64,000 nucleotides of DNA, from assembly GCF_001854245.1 (NCBI RefSeq), contig NZ_CP015381.1, forward strand, positions 2,081,001 to 2,145,000, in the 5' to 3' direction. This DNA is from Desulfococcus multivorans (lineage in GTDB: Bacteria > Desulfobacterota > Desulfobacteria > Desulfobacterales > Desulfococcaceae). The notes under the pieces are model-generated. The model was not told the origin of the DNA. It saw nothing but the letters and a program-made list of their open reading frames with translations, and did not search any database. The translations under genes were made by a program, and so were the position numbers. Below, one piece after another: positions 44,863 to 53,471 of the stretch (positions within the stretch are counted from its first letter, which is position 1; the number at the start of each line of letters is the position of its first letter).

Positions 44863-45533
44863 TGACAGAACGCCAATGGCAGTGGGTGGGGCTGTTGGGA
44901 TCCTGGATCATTCGCCTTATTTTTTCGACGGCTCGCATTCGCTGCGAGGGCCCTCCGCTGGAGCGGCTCAGGATGTTGAACAGGCGAGGGCAATTTATCG
45001 CCGCAATATGGCATTCCCGCATTCTGATCTTCAGTCATCTTTACAGAGGATGGAAGGCCTCGATCCTCGTGAGCCGTTCCGATGACGGCGAAATTATCGC
45101 CCGCATCCTGCAGCGACAGGGATTCGAGACGGTCAGAGGCTCCACGAACAAAGGCGGGCGACAGGCTCTGGCCCTGCTCATCCGGAAAATCAGGGAAGGG
45201 GGATCGGCGGTCATGATTCCCGACGGCCCCCAGGGACCCCGATGCCGGGTGCAGCCCGGCATCATCCTTCTGGCCCAGAAGACGGGCGTGCCGATATATC
45301 CCATGTCCTACAGCGCCAGACATGCAAAAATCTTCTCGAGTTGGGACCGGTTTATGCTGCCCCGCCCCTTCACCGAGTGCTGCGTTGTATACGGCGATCC
45401 GATCCGGGTTCCCGCCGATGCCGACGAAAACGTAAGAGCGGATTACCGACGCCGGCTCGAGGACGCGCTTTGCGCGATTACCCTGAAGGCGGACCGATAC
45501 TTCGGCCGCGTCACGGACGGATGCCATGATTAG
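44859..45533 (+). CDS. DUF374-type lysophospholipid acyltransferase family protein
   Basis: This 224-residue protein shows the DUF374 pattern: IAAIWHSRILIFSHLYRGW (HxxxxL-like acyltransferase box), VSRSDDGEIIARILQRQGF, VRGSTNKGGRQALALL and VMIPDGPQGPRCRVQPGII. An N-terminal hydrophobic segment probably anchors it to the membrane. Its overlaps with lpxB and msbA suggest a late lipid A acylation role in place of LpxL. The specific acyl acceptor is unproven. Confidence 0.88.
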   Translation: MMTERQWQWVGLLGSWIIRLIFSTARIRCEGPPLERLRMLNRRGQFIAAIWHSRILIFSHLYRGWKASILVSRSDDGEIIARILQRQGFETVRGSTNKGGRQALALLIRKIREGGSAVMIPDGPQGPRCRVQPGIILLAQKTGVPIYPMSYSARHAKIFSSWDRFMLPRPFTECCVVYGDPIRVPADADENVRADYRRRLEDALCAITLKADRYFGRVTDGCHD

Positions 45534-47298
45534 ATTCGAGTTGAGACAACGGCATAAAACACTCCTCGGCATGATCCGGGATAATTGGCTGAAGCTTGCC
45601 GCGGCCATGGGGTGCATGCTGGTCATCGCCCTGACCACATCGGCCACCGCCTTTCTGGTCAAACCGGTGCTGGACGACATTTTTTTCAGCCGCGATCAGC
45701 AGATGCTGATGCTGATCCCCATGGCGGTGGCGGCCATCTATTTTCTCAGGGGCGTCGGCACCTACGGCCAGGACTACCTGATGAACTATGCGGGTGAAAG
45801 CGTCATTCGCCGGCTCAGAAACGCCCTTTACAACCGGATCCAGGATCTGCCGCTTTCTTTTTTTCAGGAGGAGAAGACCGGCGTCCTGATGTCCCGCATC
45901 ACCAACGACGTCAATATCATCAAGGAGATGGTCTCCACGTCGGTCACGAGTCTCCTTCGAGACATCTTCACCATTATCGGACTGACGGCGGTGATCTTTT
46001 ACCGGGACTGGAAGATGGCCGTCTTTGCCTTTCTGGTCCTGCCGGTCGCCTTTTATCCCATCATCGTGCTGGGGCGGCGCATGCGGCGGGTGAGCACGGG
46101 CTGTCAGCAGGCCATGGCGGAGATGAGCGCCTTTCTGCACGAAACCTTTTCCGGGAACAAGATCGTCAAGGCTTTTGGTATGGAATCCTACGAAAAACGA
46201 CGATTTGCCGAAAAAACTCAAAAACTGTTCCGGTTGGAGATGAAGGCCGTTGTCGTCAACGCGATCTCTTCACCGGTGATGGAGTTTCTGGCCGGCATCG
46301 GCATCGCCTTTATCATCTGGTACGGCGGATCCCGGGTGGTGGCGGGCACCTCGACCCCCGGCACCTTTTTTTCCTTCATGGCGGCGGTGCTCATGCTCTA
46401 TGATCCGGTCAAGAAGTTGAGCAAGCTCAACAACAAGGTGCAACAAGGGCTGGCGGCCACCGACCGCGTCTTCGACATCATTGAACGGGAATCGGAGATC
46501 CGGGAGCCCGAACACCCGGTGATGCTCAAGCCGACCCTGCAGCAGATCGTCTTCGACGGGGTCGGCCTTTCCTACAACGGCGGGGAAACCGCGGCGCTTC
46601 AGGGGATCGACCTCAGGGTCAACGCCGGCGAGATTCTTGCCCTTGTCGGTATGAGCGGCGGCGGGAAGACCTCCCTCGTCAACCTGATTCCACGGTTCTA
46701 TGACGTCACGGAGGGCCGGATCCTCATCGACGACACGGATATTCGTCGGTTCTCCGTCGCCTCCCTCCGAAAACAGATCGCCATCGTGACCCAGGACACT
46801 ATTCTTTTTGATGACACGGTCCGGAACAATATCGCTTACGGAAAACCCGACGCGCCCATGTCGGACGTGATCGCGGCGGCCAGGGCCGCCTACGCCTTCG
46901 ATTTCATCGAAAGCTTTCCCCATAGATTCGACACCCGGATCGGGGAGTTGGGAAACCGTCTTTCCGGGGGGGAAAAACAACGTCTCTGCATTGCCAGGGC
47001 CCTCTTGAAGGATGCGCCGATCCTGATCCTGGACGAAGCGACTTCGGCCCTGGACACGGAATCGGAGATGCTTGTCCAGAGGGCGCTCGAGAATCTCATG
47101 CGGGGACGGACGACTTTCGTCATCGCGCATCGCCTGTCCACCATCAGTTATGCCGACCGCATCGTCGTACTGGTCGGCGGAAGGATAGTGGAGGAGGGGA
47201 CCCATGACGAACTCATGGGCTGCTGCGGCGAATATCACAAGCTCCATACGATGCAGTTCAAACCCGCCGAAAAAAGCGTCGACGACGGCCCGGGTTGA
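45526..47298 (+). CDS. msbA: lipid A flippase MsbA (ABC exporter)
   Basis: The 590-residue half-transporter has a six-helix transmembrane domain (about 20-320) and an ATPase domain. Its motifs are Walker A LVGMSGGGKTSLVNLIP, the Q-loop AIVTQDTILFDDTVRNNI, signature GNRLSGGEKQRLCIARAL, Walker B ILILDEATSALD and the switch IAHRLSTI. Location among lipid A genes supports the flippase role. It overlaps the acyltransferase gene by eight bases. Confidence 0.94.
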   Translation: MIRFELRQRHKTLLGMIRDNWLKLAAAMGCMLVIALTTSATAFLVKPVLDDIFFSRDQQMLMLIPMAVAAIYFLRGVGTYGQDYLMNYAGESVIRRLRNALYNRIQDLPLSFFQEEKTGVLMSRITNDVNIIKEMVSTSVTSLLRDIFTIIGLTAVIFYRDWKMAVFAFLVLPVAFYPIIVLGRRMRRVSTGCQQAMAEMSAFLHETFSGNKIVKAFGMESYEKRRFAEKTQKLFRLEMKAVVVNAISSPVMEFLAGIGIAFIIWYGGSRVVAGTSTPGTFFSFMAAVLMLYDPVKKLSKLNNKVQQGLAATDRVFDIIERESEIREPEHPVMLKPTLQQIVFDGVGLSYNGGETAALQGIDLRVNAGEILALVGMSGGGKTSLVNLIPRFYDVTEGRILIDDTDIRRFSVASLRKQIAIVTQDTILFDDTVRNNIAYGKPDAPMSDVIAAARAAYAFDFIESFPHRFDTRIGELGNRLSGGEKQRLCIARALLKDAPILILDEATSALDTESEMLVQRALENLMRGRTTFVIAHRLSTISYADRIVVLVGGRIVEEGTHDELMGCCGEYHKLHTMQFKPAEKSVDDGPG

Positions 47299-47315
47299 GT
47301 TTGCGGAAAGATTCC

Positions 47316-48413
47316 GTGCCTATTCTCTACAGATACGTCATCCATCAGATTCTGCGATATGCGGCCGTGATCCTGGTCATTGTCGTGGGCATCTATCTTG
47401 TGGTGGATTTTTTCGAGCGCATCGACAATTTCATAGAGGCCGGGCTTCCCGTGTCCCGGACCCTGGTTTATCTGGCGTACAAGATCCCGACGATCATTGC
47501 CCAGATTCTGCCGGTGGCGCTTCTTCTGGCCGTCATGGTCACCCTCGGGTTGATGGGCAAGCACAACGAGGTGGTGGCCCTTAAAAGCGGCGGCATCAGT
47601 TATCACCGTCTCGTCAGACCCCTCGTGGGTGTCGGCGTTCTTTTCAGCCTTCTCCTTTTCATCACCGCCGAGGTTTTCGTCCCGGTGACCGCAGCCAAGT
47701 CCAACGCCATCTGGTGGGAGGAGGTGAAACAGCGGTCGGCGGTGCTTTCCCGGGAAAAAAACATCTGGCTGAAGGACGATCAACGGATCGCCCACATCAA
47801 GTTTTACGATCGCGACGCAGGGACGGCGCACGGGATCACCGTATACGTCTTCGATGAGGCGTTTCGCATGGTCCGGCGCATTGACGCCGCAACGGCGGTC
47901 TATGAACCTTCCCATGCCCGGGGAATCGGTCATTGGCAGCTTTTCGAGCTGATGGAGCAGGTGCTCGATCCGGCTTCCGGGCAGTACTGGGTCTCTTCCG
48001 AAGACGGACCCCTTGGGTTCAGCCTCGGCATCACCCCTGAAAATCTCGAGACGGTGGTCAAAAAATCCGAAGAGATGAGCCTTCCGGAACTCCGCGCATA
48101 CATCCGACGAATTGAATCCGAAGGATATGACGCCACCCGCTACCGGGTCGATTTATACGCAAAGACGGCCTTTCCCTTTGTCTGCGTCATCCTGAGTCTT
48201 GTGAGCGCAGGCATCGCCGGCCGTCGGAATGTCCGGGACGGGCTTCCTGTCGGTATTACCTACGGCATCGGCATCGCCTTCCTCTACTGGATATTTTACA
48301 GTTTCTGCATCTCCATCGGGTACGGCGGCATGATTCCCCCGGCAGTGGCGGCCTGGACCGCCAATTTTTTGTTTTTATGCCTTGCCGTCTTCGTCCTCAT
48401 GAGTGTGGCGTGA
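47316..48413 (+). CDS. lptG: LPS export permease LptF/LptG family
   Basis: The 365-residue protein is a YjgP/YjgQ permease with three helices near the N terminus (ILRYAAVILVIVVGIYLVVD and others to about 105), a periplasmic beta-jellyroll region (about 125-265) and three C-terminal helices. SLPELRAYIRRIESEGYD and YRVDLYAKTAFPFVCVIL are typical of LptG. GGAAAG lies five bases before the GTG at 47316; a TTG at 47295 would overlap the msbA stop. Its partner LptF and the ATPase LptB are not in the window. Confidence 0.88.
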   Translation: MPILYRYVIHQILRYAAVILVIVVGIYLVVDFFERIDNFIEAGLPVSRTLVYLAYKIPTIIAQILPVALLLAVMVTLGLMGKHNEVVALKSGGISYHRLVRPLVGVGVLFSLLLFITAEVFVPVTAAKSNAIWWEEVKQRSAVLSREKNIWLKDDQRIAHIKFYDRDAGTAHGITVYVFDEAFRMVRRIDAATAVYEPSHARGIGHWQLFELMEQVLDPASGQYWVSSEDGPLGFSLGITPENLETVVKKSEEMSLPELRAYIRRIESEGYDATRYRVDLYAKTAFPFVCVILSLVSAGIAGRRNVRDGLPVGITYGIGIAFLYWIFYSFCISIGYGGMIPPAVAAWTANFLFLCLAVFVLMSVA

Positions 48414-48417
48414 GGCC

Positions 48418-49716
48418 ATGATCCGGGAACCTTCAGGCATCCGGGCGGCGTTTTGGGCATACGACCGCCTCTGGGGAATGCTTGCGCCGCTGATGCGGCT
48501 GCATCCCCGCCTGGCGGAGGGGTTCAGGGAGCGCATCGGCGCATCGATGCCCCAGCCCGCAAGCCTGTGGATCCAGGCGGCCTCCGTGGGGGAGGCCTAC
48601 CTCGCCCGGGAACTCATGAAGCGCCTGGACCCCGGCCCCGGTCCCGGTCCGTTGAGGGTTCTGCTCACCGCCAACACCCGTCAGGGACTGGAGATCCACC
48701 GGGGGACCCGTTGCCTGACGTCCGCCGTCTCGAACCACCGTGTCCGGATCGGGTACTTTCCGTTCGATCGACCGGCCGTCATGAGGCGGATCGTCGCCCG
48801 CATTCGACCGAAGGTCACGGTGTTCCTCGAGACGGAAATCTGGCCCGGCCTGCTGCGGGAACTCCGGCGATCCGGATCTCGAACGATGGTCGTCAACGGC
48901 AGAATGTCATCCCGCGGTTTTCGTCGGTACCGGCTCTGGCCCGCGTTGTGGCGGCATGTTGCGCCTGACGAGGTCATGGCGGTTTCCGAAGCGGATGCCG
49001 ATCGTTTCCGGCAATTGTTTCCCGGCGCCGACATCGGGGTGATGTCCAACATCAAGTTCGATCGGCTCGACACGCCGGCGCCTGATGCCGCCGTGAGGGA
49101 GCGCCCCCCGGTGTTCTCGCCGCCGGATGCGCCCTTCGTGATTCTCGGATCCGTGCGGAGGCAGGAAGAGGACGCCGTCGCCGCCGTCATCGGCAGGATT
49201 CTTTCAGGACCCCACCGACCCGTCATCGGGCTGTTTCCGCGACACCTCCACCGTGTCGGGCCGTGGCGGGCGCGGTTGAACCGAATGGGCGTTCCCTGGG
49301 TGCTCCGCTCCGATACCGGCAGACACGCTCCGGAGACGACATCGGGGGGGACGGTCGTGCTGTGGGATGTCATCGGAGAGTTGTCGGCGGCCTATGGATA
49401 CGCCCACACGGCCTTTGTCGGAGGGAGCCTCGCTCCGCTGGGGGGTCAGAATTTTATCGAAGCGATCCGTTCCGGCGTCATCCCCGTCATCGGCCCTTCA
49501 TGGGAGGATTTCAGATGGGTGGGGGAGGAGATTTTTGAGCGCGGCCTGGCCCGTATCGCAGCGGATTGGCGTGCGGCGGCCGATCTGTTGGTCCGGGATC
49601 TGGATGAGCCCCCCTGCCGGAGCCGGGTGCTCGAGGCGGCGGAGGACTATTTTTCGAGCCGAAAGGGAGGGGCCGAAGCGGCGTGCCGCCGCATTGCCGC
49701 CGGTCTGAATGCGTGA
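48418..49716 (+). CDS. waaA: Kdo transferase
   Basis: WaaA adds Kdo to lipid IVA. The 432-residue GT30 protein has LWIQAASVGEAYLARELM, LETEIWPGLLRELRRSGSR, VNGRMSSRGFRRYRL, and the C-terminal TAFVGGSLAPLGGQNFIEAI with a Gly-rich nucleotide-sugar loop. The ATG at 48418 is preferred to the GTG at 48403. It is the last gene of the envelope block. Its N-terminal membrane segment is shorter than in E. coli. Confidence 0.95.
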   Translation: MIREPSGIRAAFWAYDRLWGMLAPLMRLHPRLAEGFRERIGASMPQPASLWIQAASVGEAYLARELMKRLDPGPGPGPLRVLLTANTRQGLEIHRGTRCLTSAVSNHRVRIGYFPFDRPAVMRRIVARIRPKVTVFLETEIWPGLLRELRRSGSRTMVVNGRMSSRGFRRYRLWPALWRHVAPDEVMAVSEADADRFRQLFPGADIGVMSNIKFDRLDTPAPDAAVRERPPVFSPPDAPFVILGSVRRQEEDAVAAVIGRILSGPHRPVIGLFPRHLHRVGPWRARLNRMGVPWVLRSDTGRHAPETTSGGTVVLWDVIGELSAAYGYAHTAFVGGSLAPLGGQNFIEAIRSGVIPVIGPSWEDFRWVGEEIFERGLARIAADWRAAADLLVRDLDEPPCRSRVLEAAEDYFSSRKGGAEAACRRIAAGLNA

Positions 49717-49863
49717 GAACACGCCCGTTCGCGGTTTGGCCGGGAAAGCGGCGTCTGAAATCAACCTTCGGGAATATCGAGGAATGTGCGGGAGTTGAAG
49801 GGCGGATCAGGCATGACCGATGTGGGGAACGCCCGTATCGGATCTGTTGTGGAACCGTCATTC

Positions 49864-49892
49864 TTGACAAACGAGAGATATGCAAGTAGTTT
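49864..49892 (+). promoter_or_regulatory. sigma-70 promoter of yqgE
   Basis: TTGACA and TAGTTT are separated by 17 bases and lie about 40 bases before the yqgE start codon, suggesting separate transcription from the envelope block. Confidence 0.55.
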
Positions 49893-49928
49893 TGCGGCAA
49901 CGCTTACCCAAGGCATCAAGAGGAAACA

Positions 49929-50498
49929 ATGCATGATGAATTCAACATGTCCCTCAAGGGGCATTTCCTGATTGCCATGCCCGGTCTTCTGGATCCCAAT
50001 TTCGTCCGATCGGTCGTCTGTATTTGCGAACACAATGCCGAAGGGAGTCTCGGCCTGGTCATCAATCGGACGTATCCGTCCCTGGCGGCCAAAGACATCT
50101 TCGAGGAGCTGAACATCGAATATCTGCCGGAACAAGCCGATATTCCAATATTCTTCGGTGGGCCTGTTCACATGGACGAGCTTTTCATTCTTCACGGCCC
50201 GCCCTTTAACTGGGGACCCTTCGTTGATGTCGGGCCGTCGCTCGCCATGAGCAACAACCGAAATATTCTGGAGGCCATCGCCGACGGCAGAGGGCCGAAA
50301 TCATTTTTGATCGCCCTTGGGTGCTCCGGCTGGGGGCCGAACCAGATGGAATCGGAGATCATGGAAAACGCGTGGTTGAGCTGCCCGATGTCGCCGGATA
50401 TCATTTTCGACCGCTCCGTGGCATCCCGATGGGAGGCGGCCGTCCGGAAACTGGGCATCGATCCGGCGCGTCTGACGGATGCGGCCGGTCATGCCTGA
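49929..50498 (+). CDS. YqgE/AlgH family protein
   Basis: This 189-residue protein has the DUF179 hallmarks: LKGHFLIAMPGLLDPNFVRS, CEHNAEGSLGLVINR, and FFGGPVHMDELFILH, and the C-terminal FLIALGCSGWGPNQMESEI. AlgH was described as an alginate regulator in Pseudomonas, but the biochemical role is not settled. AAGAGGAAA precedes the ATG. It is a monocistronic gene by its own promoter. Confidence 0.93.
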   Translation: MHDEFNMSLKGHFLIAMPGLLDPNFVRSVVCICEHNAEGSLGLVINRTYPSLAAKDIFEELNIEYLPEQADIPIFFGGPVHMDELFILHGPPFNWGPFVDVGPSLAMSNNRNILEAIADGRGPKSFLIALGCSGWGPNQMESEIMENAWLSCPMSPDIIFDRSVASRWEAAVRKLGIDPARLTDAAGHA

Positions 50499-50553
50499 AT
50501 GGGCTTCCAATGCAGCTTCCGGCCCGGGTTGAACCCGGCCGGCGCAGACGGCT

Positions 50554-50706
50554 TCAATGCCCTCCGTCGCTTTCCCGCGTCAGCAGCTTCTTGCTTTTTT
50601 TGAGACATACCTTGTCTTCCTTGACGAAAGCACACACTCTGGGATTATGATATTCTCTGCAGTTCAGCGGGTTGTATAAAGGACACTCCGGATGCTTTTT
50701 GGACAT
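50554..50706 (-). CDS. 50-residue Cys-rich protein
   Basis: The frame encodes MSKKHPECPLYNPLNC, then a segment ending in CAFVKEDKVC and a basic tail. Four Cys (residues 8, 16, 25 and 34) at near-regular spacing suggest a metal or Fe-S site. GGAG lies nine bases before the ATG. A GC-rich hairpin (CCGGGTT/AACCCGG, 50523-50537) follows the stop codon and could end transcription. It runs opposite to yqgE. I recognise no named family. Confidence 0.6.
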   Translation of the reverse strand: MSKKHPECPLYNPLNCREYHNPRVCAFVKEDKVCLKKSKKLLTRESDGGH

Positions 50707-50903
50707 GAATAGGGTCTCCGCGGGTTCGGTCGTCGGTCGGGATGCCGGATGAAGCGCCGACGGCGGTGTTCGGTTGGATTGTGGTCCCGGCCGTCTTTCA
50801 CCGTTCTCACGTATTCAATACCACAAGATGCGCCGGCCCACAAGCGGAGCGACGGCCGGCCCGGCGGGCAAATCGTTTTGACAAGCCCTCGGATTTGTAC
50901 TAC

Positions 50904-51071
50904 CTGAAGGCTGAAGACTAAAGACTGAAGGCTGAAGACTGAAGACTAAAGACTGAAGGCTAAAGACTGAAGACTGAAGGTTGAAAATTGAACGGGCATA
51001 AGGGCACCTCTTCAGCCTTCGGCCTCCTGAAGCGCACCCCTTCAGCCTTCAGCCTTCAGTCTTCAGCCTCC
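50904..51071. repeat. palindromic element of 7-bp repeats (copy 5, long)
   Basis: About twelve 7-mers (CTGAAGG, CTGAAGA, CTAAAGA units in varying order) read left to right. After a central spacer with two copies of the GAAGCGCACC/GGGCACCTC type come inverted CTTCAGC/CTTCAGT units. It ends 24 bases before the dynamin-like start codon, so it lies in that gene's leader. The rest of the gap 50707-50903 holds no gene or promoter that I can support. Confidence 0.85.
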
Positions 51072-51094
51072 TAAATACCACTTAGAGGCAATCG

Positions 51095-53332
51095 ATGGAC
51101 AGGTATCATCAAGTCAAGGATCAACTCATCGGGATCACCCGGGACATTTCTTCCCTCTGCGATGCGGTCAAAGCCGTATCCGGCATCGGAGAGGCGCCCA
51201 TCGACCACTGGCAGCGAACCTGCAGGGAGATTGAACGACAGGTGTCCGCGGAAGTGCTGCGGACGGCGGTGGTGGGGCCCATCAAATCCGGGAAAAGTAC
51301 TTTTGTAAACGCCTTGTTCAAGGGGGATTATCTGAAGCGGGGCGCCGGCGTGGTAACCGCCATCGTGACGAGAATCCGCAGGGGAAGCGTTCTGAAGGCG
51401 ACCCTCTTTTTCAAGGCCTGGGGGGATATCAACCGGGACATTGAAAACGCCATGGTGCTCTTTCCCTCTTCGGAATGGCGATCCGGCGAAGGCCCTTTCG
51501 ACATCCGGAACGAAGCCGATCGCACCGACCTCGCCCGGGCGCTGTCGGCACTGAGCGAGGACCGACTCGTTACCCAGGACGCAAGGAACATGAACAGCGT
51601 CCTGATCGGCGCATATCTCGAAGGATACGACCAGGTCCGGGACATTGTTGCGGATGCGGCGGTGACCCGGGAATTCACCGGAGATCATTTCGAGCGGCAC
51701 AAGGCCTTTACCGGCGACGACACCCTGGCTGTCTATCTCACCGACATCGAACTCACCATCGACGCCGGAGACATGGACGACACCATCGAGATCGCCGACT
51801 GCCAGGGAAGCGATTCCCCCAATCCGTTGCACCTGGCCATGATTCAGGAATACCTGCGGGTGACGCATCTCATCGTCTATGTCGTGAGCGGCCGCACCGG
51901 GCTGCGCCAGGCGGACATCCGGTTTCTGTCCACCATCAAGCGAATGGGGATTATCGACAACACCCTCTTTCTCGTCAACTTCGACTTCGACGAGCACGAA
52001 TCCATGGATGACCTGAAGCGGGTGACCGACAGAATCCGGGAGGATATCGCCCTGCTCAGGCCCGACCCCGAGATTTATGTGCTGTCGGCCCTGTTCAACC
52101 TCTTCAAGGCCGGAGAAGCCGGCCTGCCGGAAAAAGACCGTCGGCGCCTCGAGCATTGGCGAACGGAGACCCGGCTGGCGGCGTTTTCCGATGATGAAAC
52201 CCGTCGGTTCGAGGCGGCGATCGGTCATAAACTGACCCGGGAACGGTATTCGCTGCTCTTGAACAATCATCTGGAACGACTCGGGCTTCAGCTGGACGGC
52301 ATGATCCATTGGATCAGCGTGGGTCGGGACATGTTCGGAAAAAATGCCGACGAGACGGCGGAGATCGTTCGCGAGATCGGCGCGCACCGGAAGAAGATCA
52401 TTCGGATCAAGTCCATGATCAAAAGCACCCTGGACGGTGCGGCTCAAAAGCTGAAGCAGTCGCTCAAGAGCGACGTCGATCGATTTTTCGACAAGCACGA
52501 CGGCATTCTGGGCGAAGCCCTCCGATTTCTCCGGAGCTATCATCTGGTCGCCGCCGACTGGGAGCACCATGTCTCCACATCCGGATTGTCCAGCACCATG
52601 TACCTGGTATTTCAGGACGTCAAACGAACCCTTGACGGTTTCGTGGCGGAGTCGGTCAACCCTGAAATCATCCGGTTCATTCGTGAGGAGGAAGAAAAGA
52701 TTCAGGCGCATTTCGCCGTTGTCGCAGGACCTTACGACACCATGGTGCGGGACGCTCTTTTCGAATACAACCAGGTCATGGCCGGGCTGGGGCTGCCCCC
52801 GTTGCCGGAATCGTCGGAACCGATCGGCCTTCCCGGGATGTCGGCCGTCGCGAGGTCCGTCGATCTGAAGGTGCCGCCCGTTACGGCGGCCATGCAATAC
52901 AGCGCCGCCATCCGCGGCGAGGCGGTCATGCGGCTCGGGATGTACCGAATCGTCCGGTTTTTCAGGAAGCTCTTCAAAAAGGCGCCGGAAGGATCTTCCG
53001 GGGATAGACTCATGGCGCTGAAGTACGGTGTTTCGCGTCTCAAGCGCGAAACGGAACAGTCCATTGCCTTCAGCTTCAAGGACTACAGGGAAAATATCAA
53101 ATTTCAATACCTGCTCAAGTTGGCGGACGCCGCCTCCAACATGATCTATGAAACGCTGGCGGAGCGGTTCGACACCCATGTTTCGGATCTTGCCGGCATC
53201 GCATCCCACGTGGCGGAGAAAACAGCCGACACCACCGATACCGAGGAAATGCTGACGAAGGCTGAAGCGACATGCCGACGCATTGCAGATGCCGTCGCAC
53301 ACCTGAAGAGCGAGATCAAGACTCTCTCCTGA
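51095..53332 (+). CDS. dynamin-like GTPase
   Basis: This 745-residue protein has an N-terminal helix pair (1-50), then a GTPase domain with P-loop VVGPIKSGKSTFVNALF (Gly61-Thr69), a threonine-rich switch I (GAGVVTAIVTRI), G3 as DCQGSDS (Asp235) instead of DTPG, and LVNFDFDEHES where NKxD is expected. The remaining 400 residues are helical with coiled-coil tendency, as in bacterial dynamin-like proteins. GAGG precedes the ATG. Membrane remodelling or stress protection is possible. The altered G3/G4 motifs leave nucleotide specificity open. It is a single gene behind a 7-mer repeat. Confidence 0.75.
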   Translation: MDRYHQVKDQLIGITRDISSLCDAVKAVSGIGEAPIDHWQRTCREIERQVSAEVLRTAVVGPIKSGKSTFVNALFKGDYLKRGAGVVTAIVTRIRRGSVLKATLFFKAWGDINRDIENAMVLFPSSEWRSGEGPFDIRNEADRTDLARALSALSEDRLVTQDARNMNSVLIGAYLEGYDQVRDIVADAAVTREFTGDHFERHKAFTGDDTLAVYLTDIELTIDAGDMDDTIEIADCQGSDSPNPLHLAMIQEYLRVTHLIVYVVSGRTGLRQADIRFLSTIKRMGIIDNTLFLVNFDFDEHESMDDLKRVTDRIREDIALLRPDPEIYVLSALFNLFKAGEAGLPEKDRRRLEHWRTETRLAAFSDDETRRFEAAIGHKLTRERYSLLLNNHLERLGLQLDGMIHWISVGRDMFGKNADETAEIVREIGAHRKKIIRIKSMIKSTLDGAAQKLKQSLKSDVDRFFDKHDGILGEALRFLRSYHLVAADWEHHVSTSGLSSTMYLVFQDVKRTLDGFVAESVNPEIIRFIREEEEKIQAHFAVVAGPYDTMVRDALFEYNQVMAGLGLPPLPESSEPIGLPGMSAVARSVDLKVPPVTAAMQYSAAIRGEAVMRLGMYRIVRFFRKLFKKAPEGSSGDRLMALKYGVSRLKRETEQSIAFSFKDYRENIKFQYLLKLADAASNMIYETLAERFDTHVSDLAGIASHVAEKTADTTDTEEMLTKAEATCRRIADAVAHLKSEIKTLS

Positions 53333-53471
53333 GCCAATGCAGGGGATGCACATCACGGTCGGCGAGGCCGGGGACTCGGACGCTCCCTGGAAAAAGCGAA
53401 AGCCGGCGACCGGAAAAGGCCGCCGGCATCGGAACAGCGAGAACTTCATCGATCCGGCCGAACGGTGAGAT

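Noticed and set aside
53402-53426. Hairpin GCCGGCG/CGCCGGC between the dynamin-like and cooS genes
   Set aside because: It has mismatches and no T-run on either side, so I did not call a terminator.
51071-53449. A 792-codon minus-strand frame opposite the dynamin-like gene
   Set aside because: No ribosome-binding site or motif; the plus strand has clear GTPase motifs.
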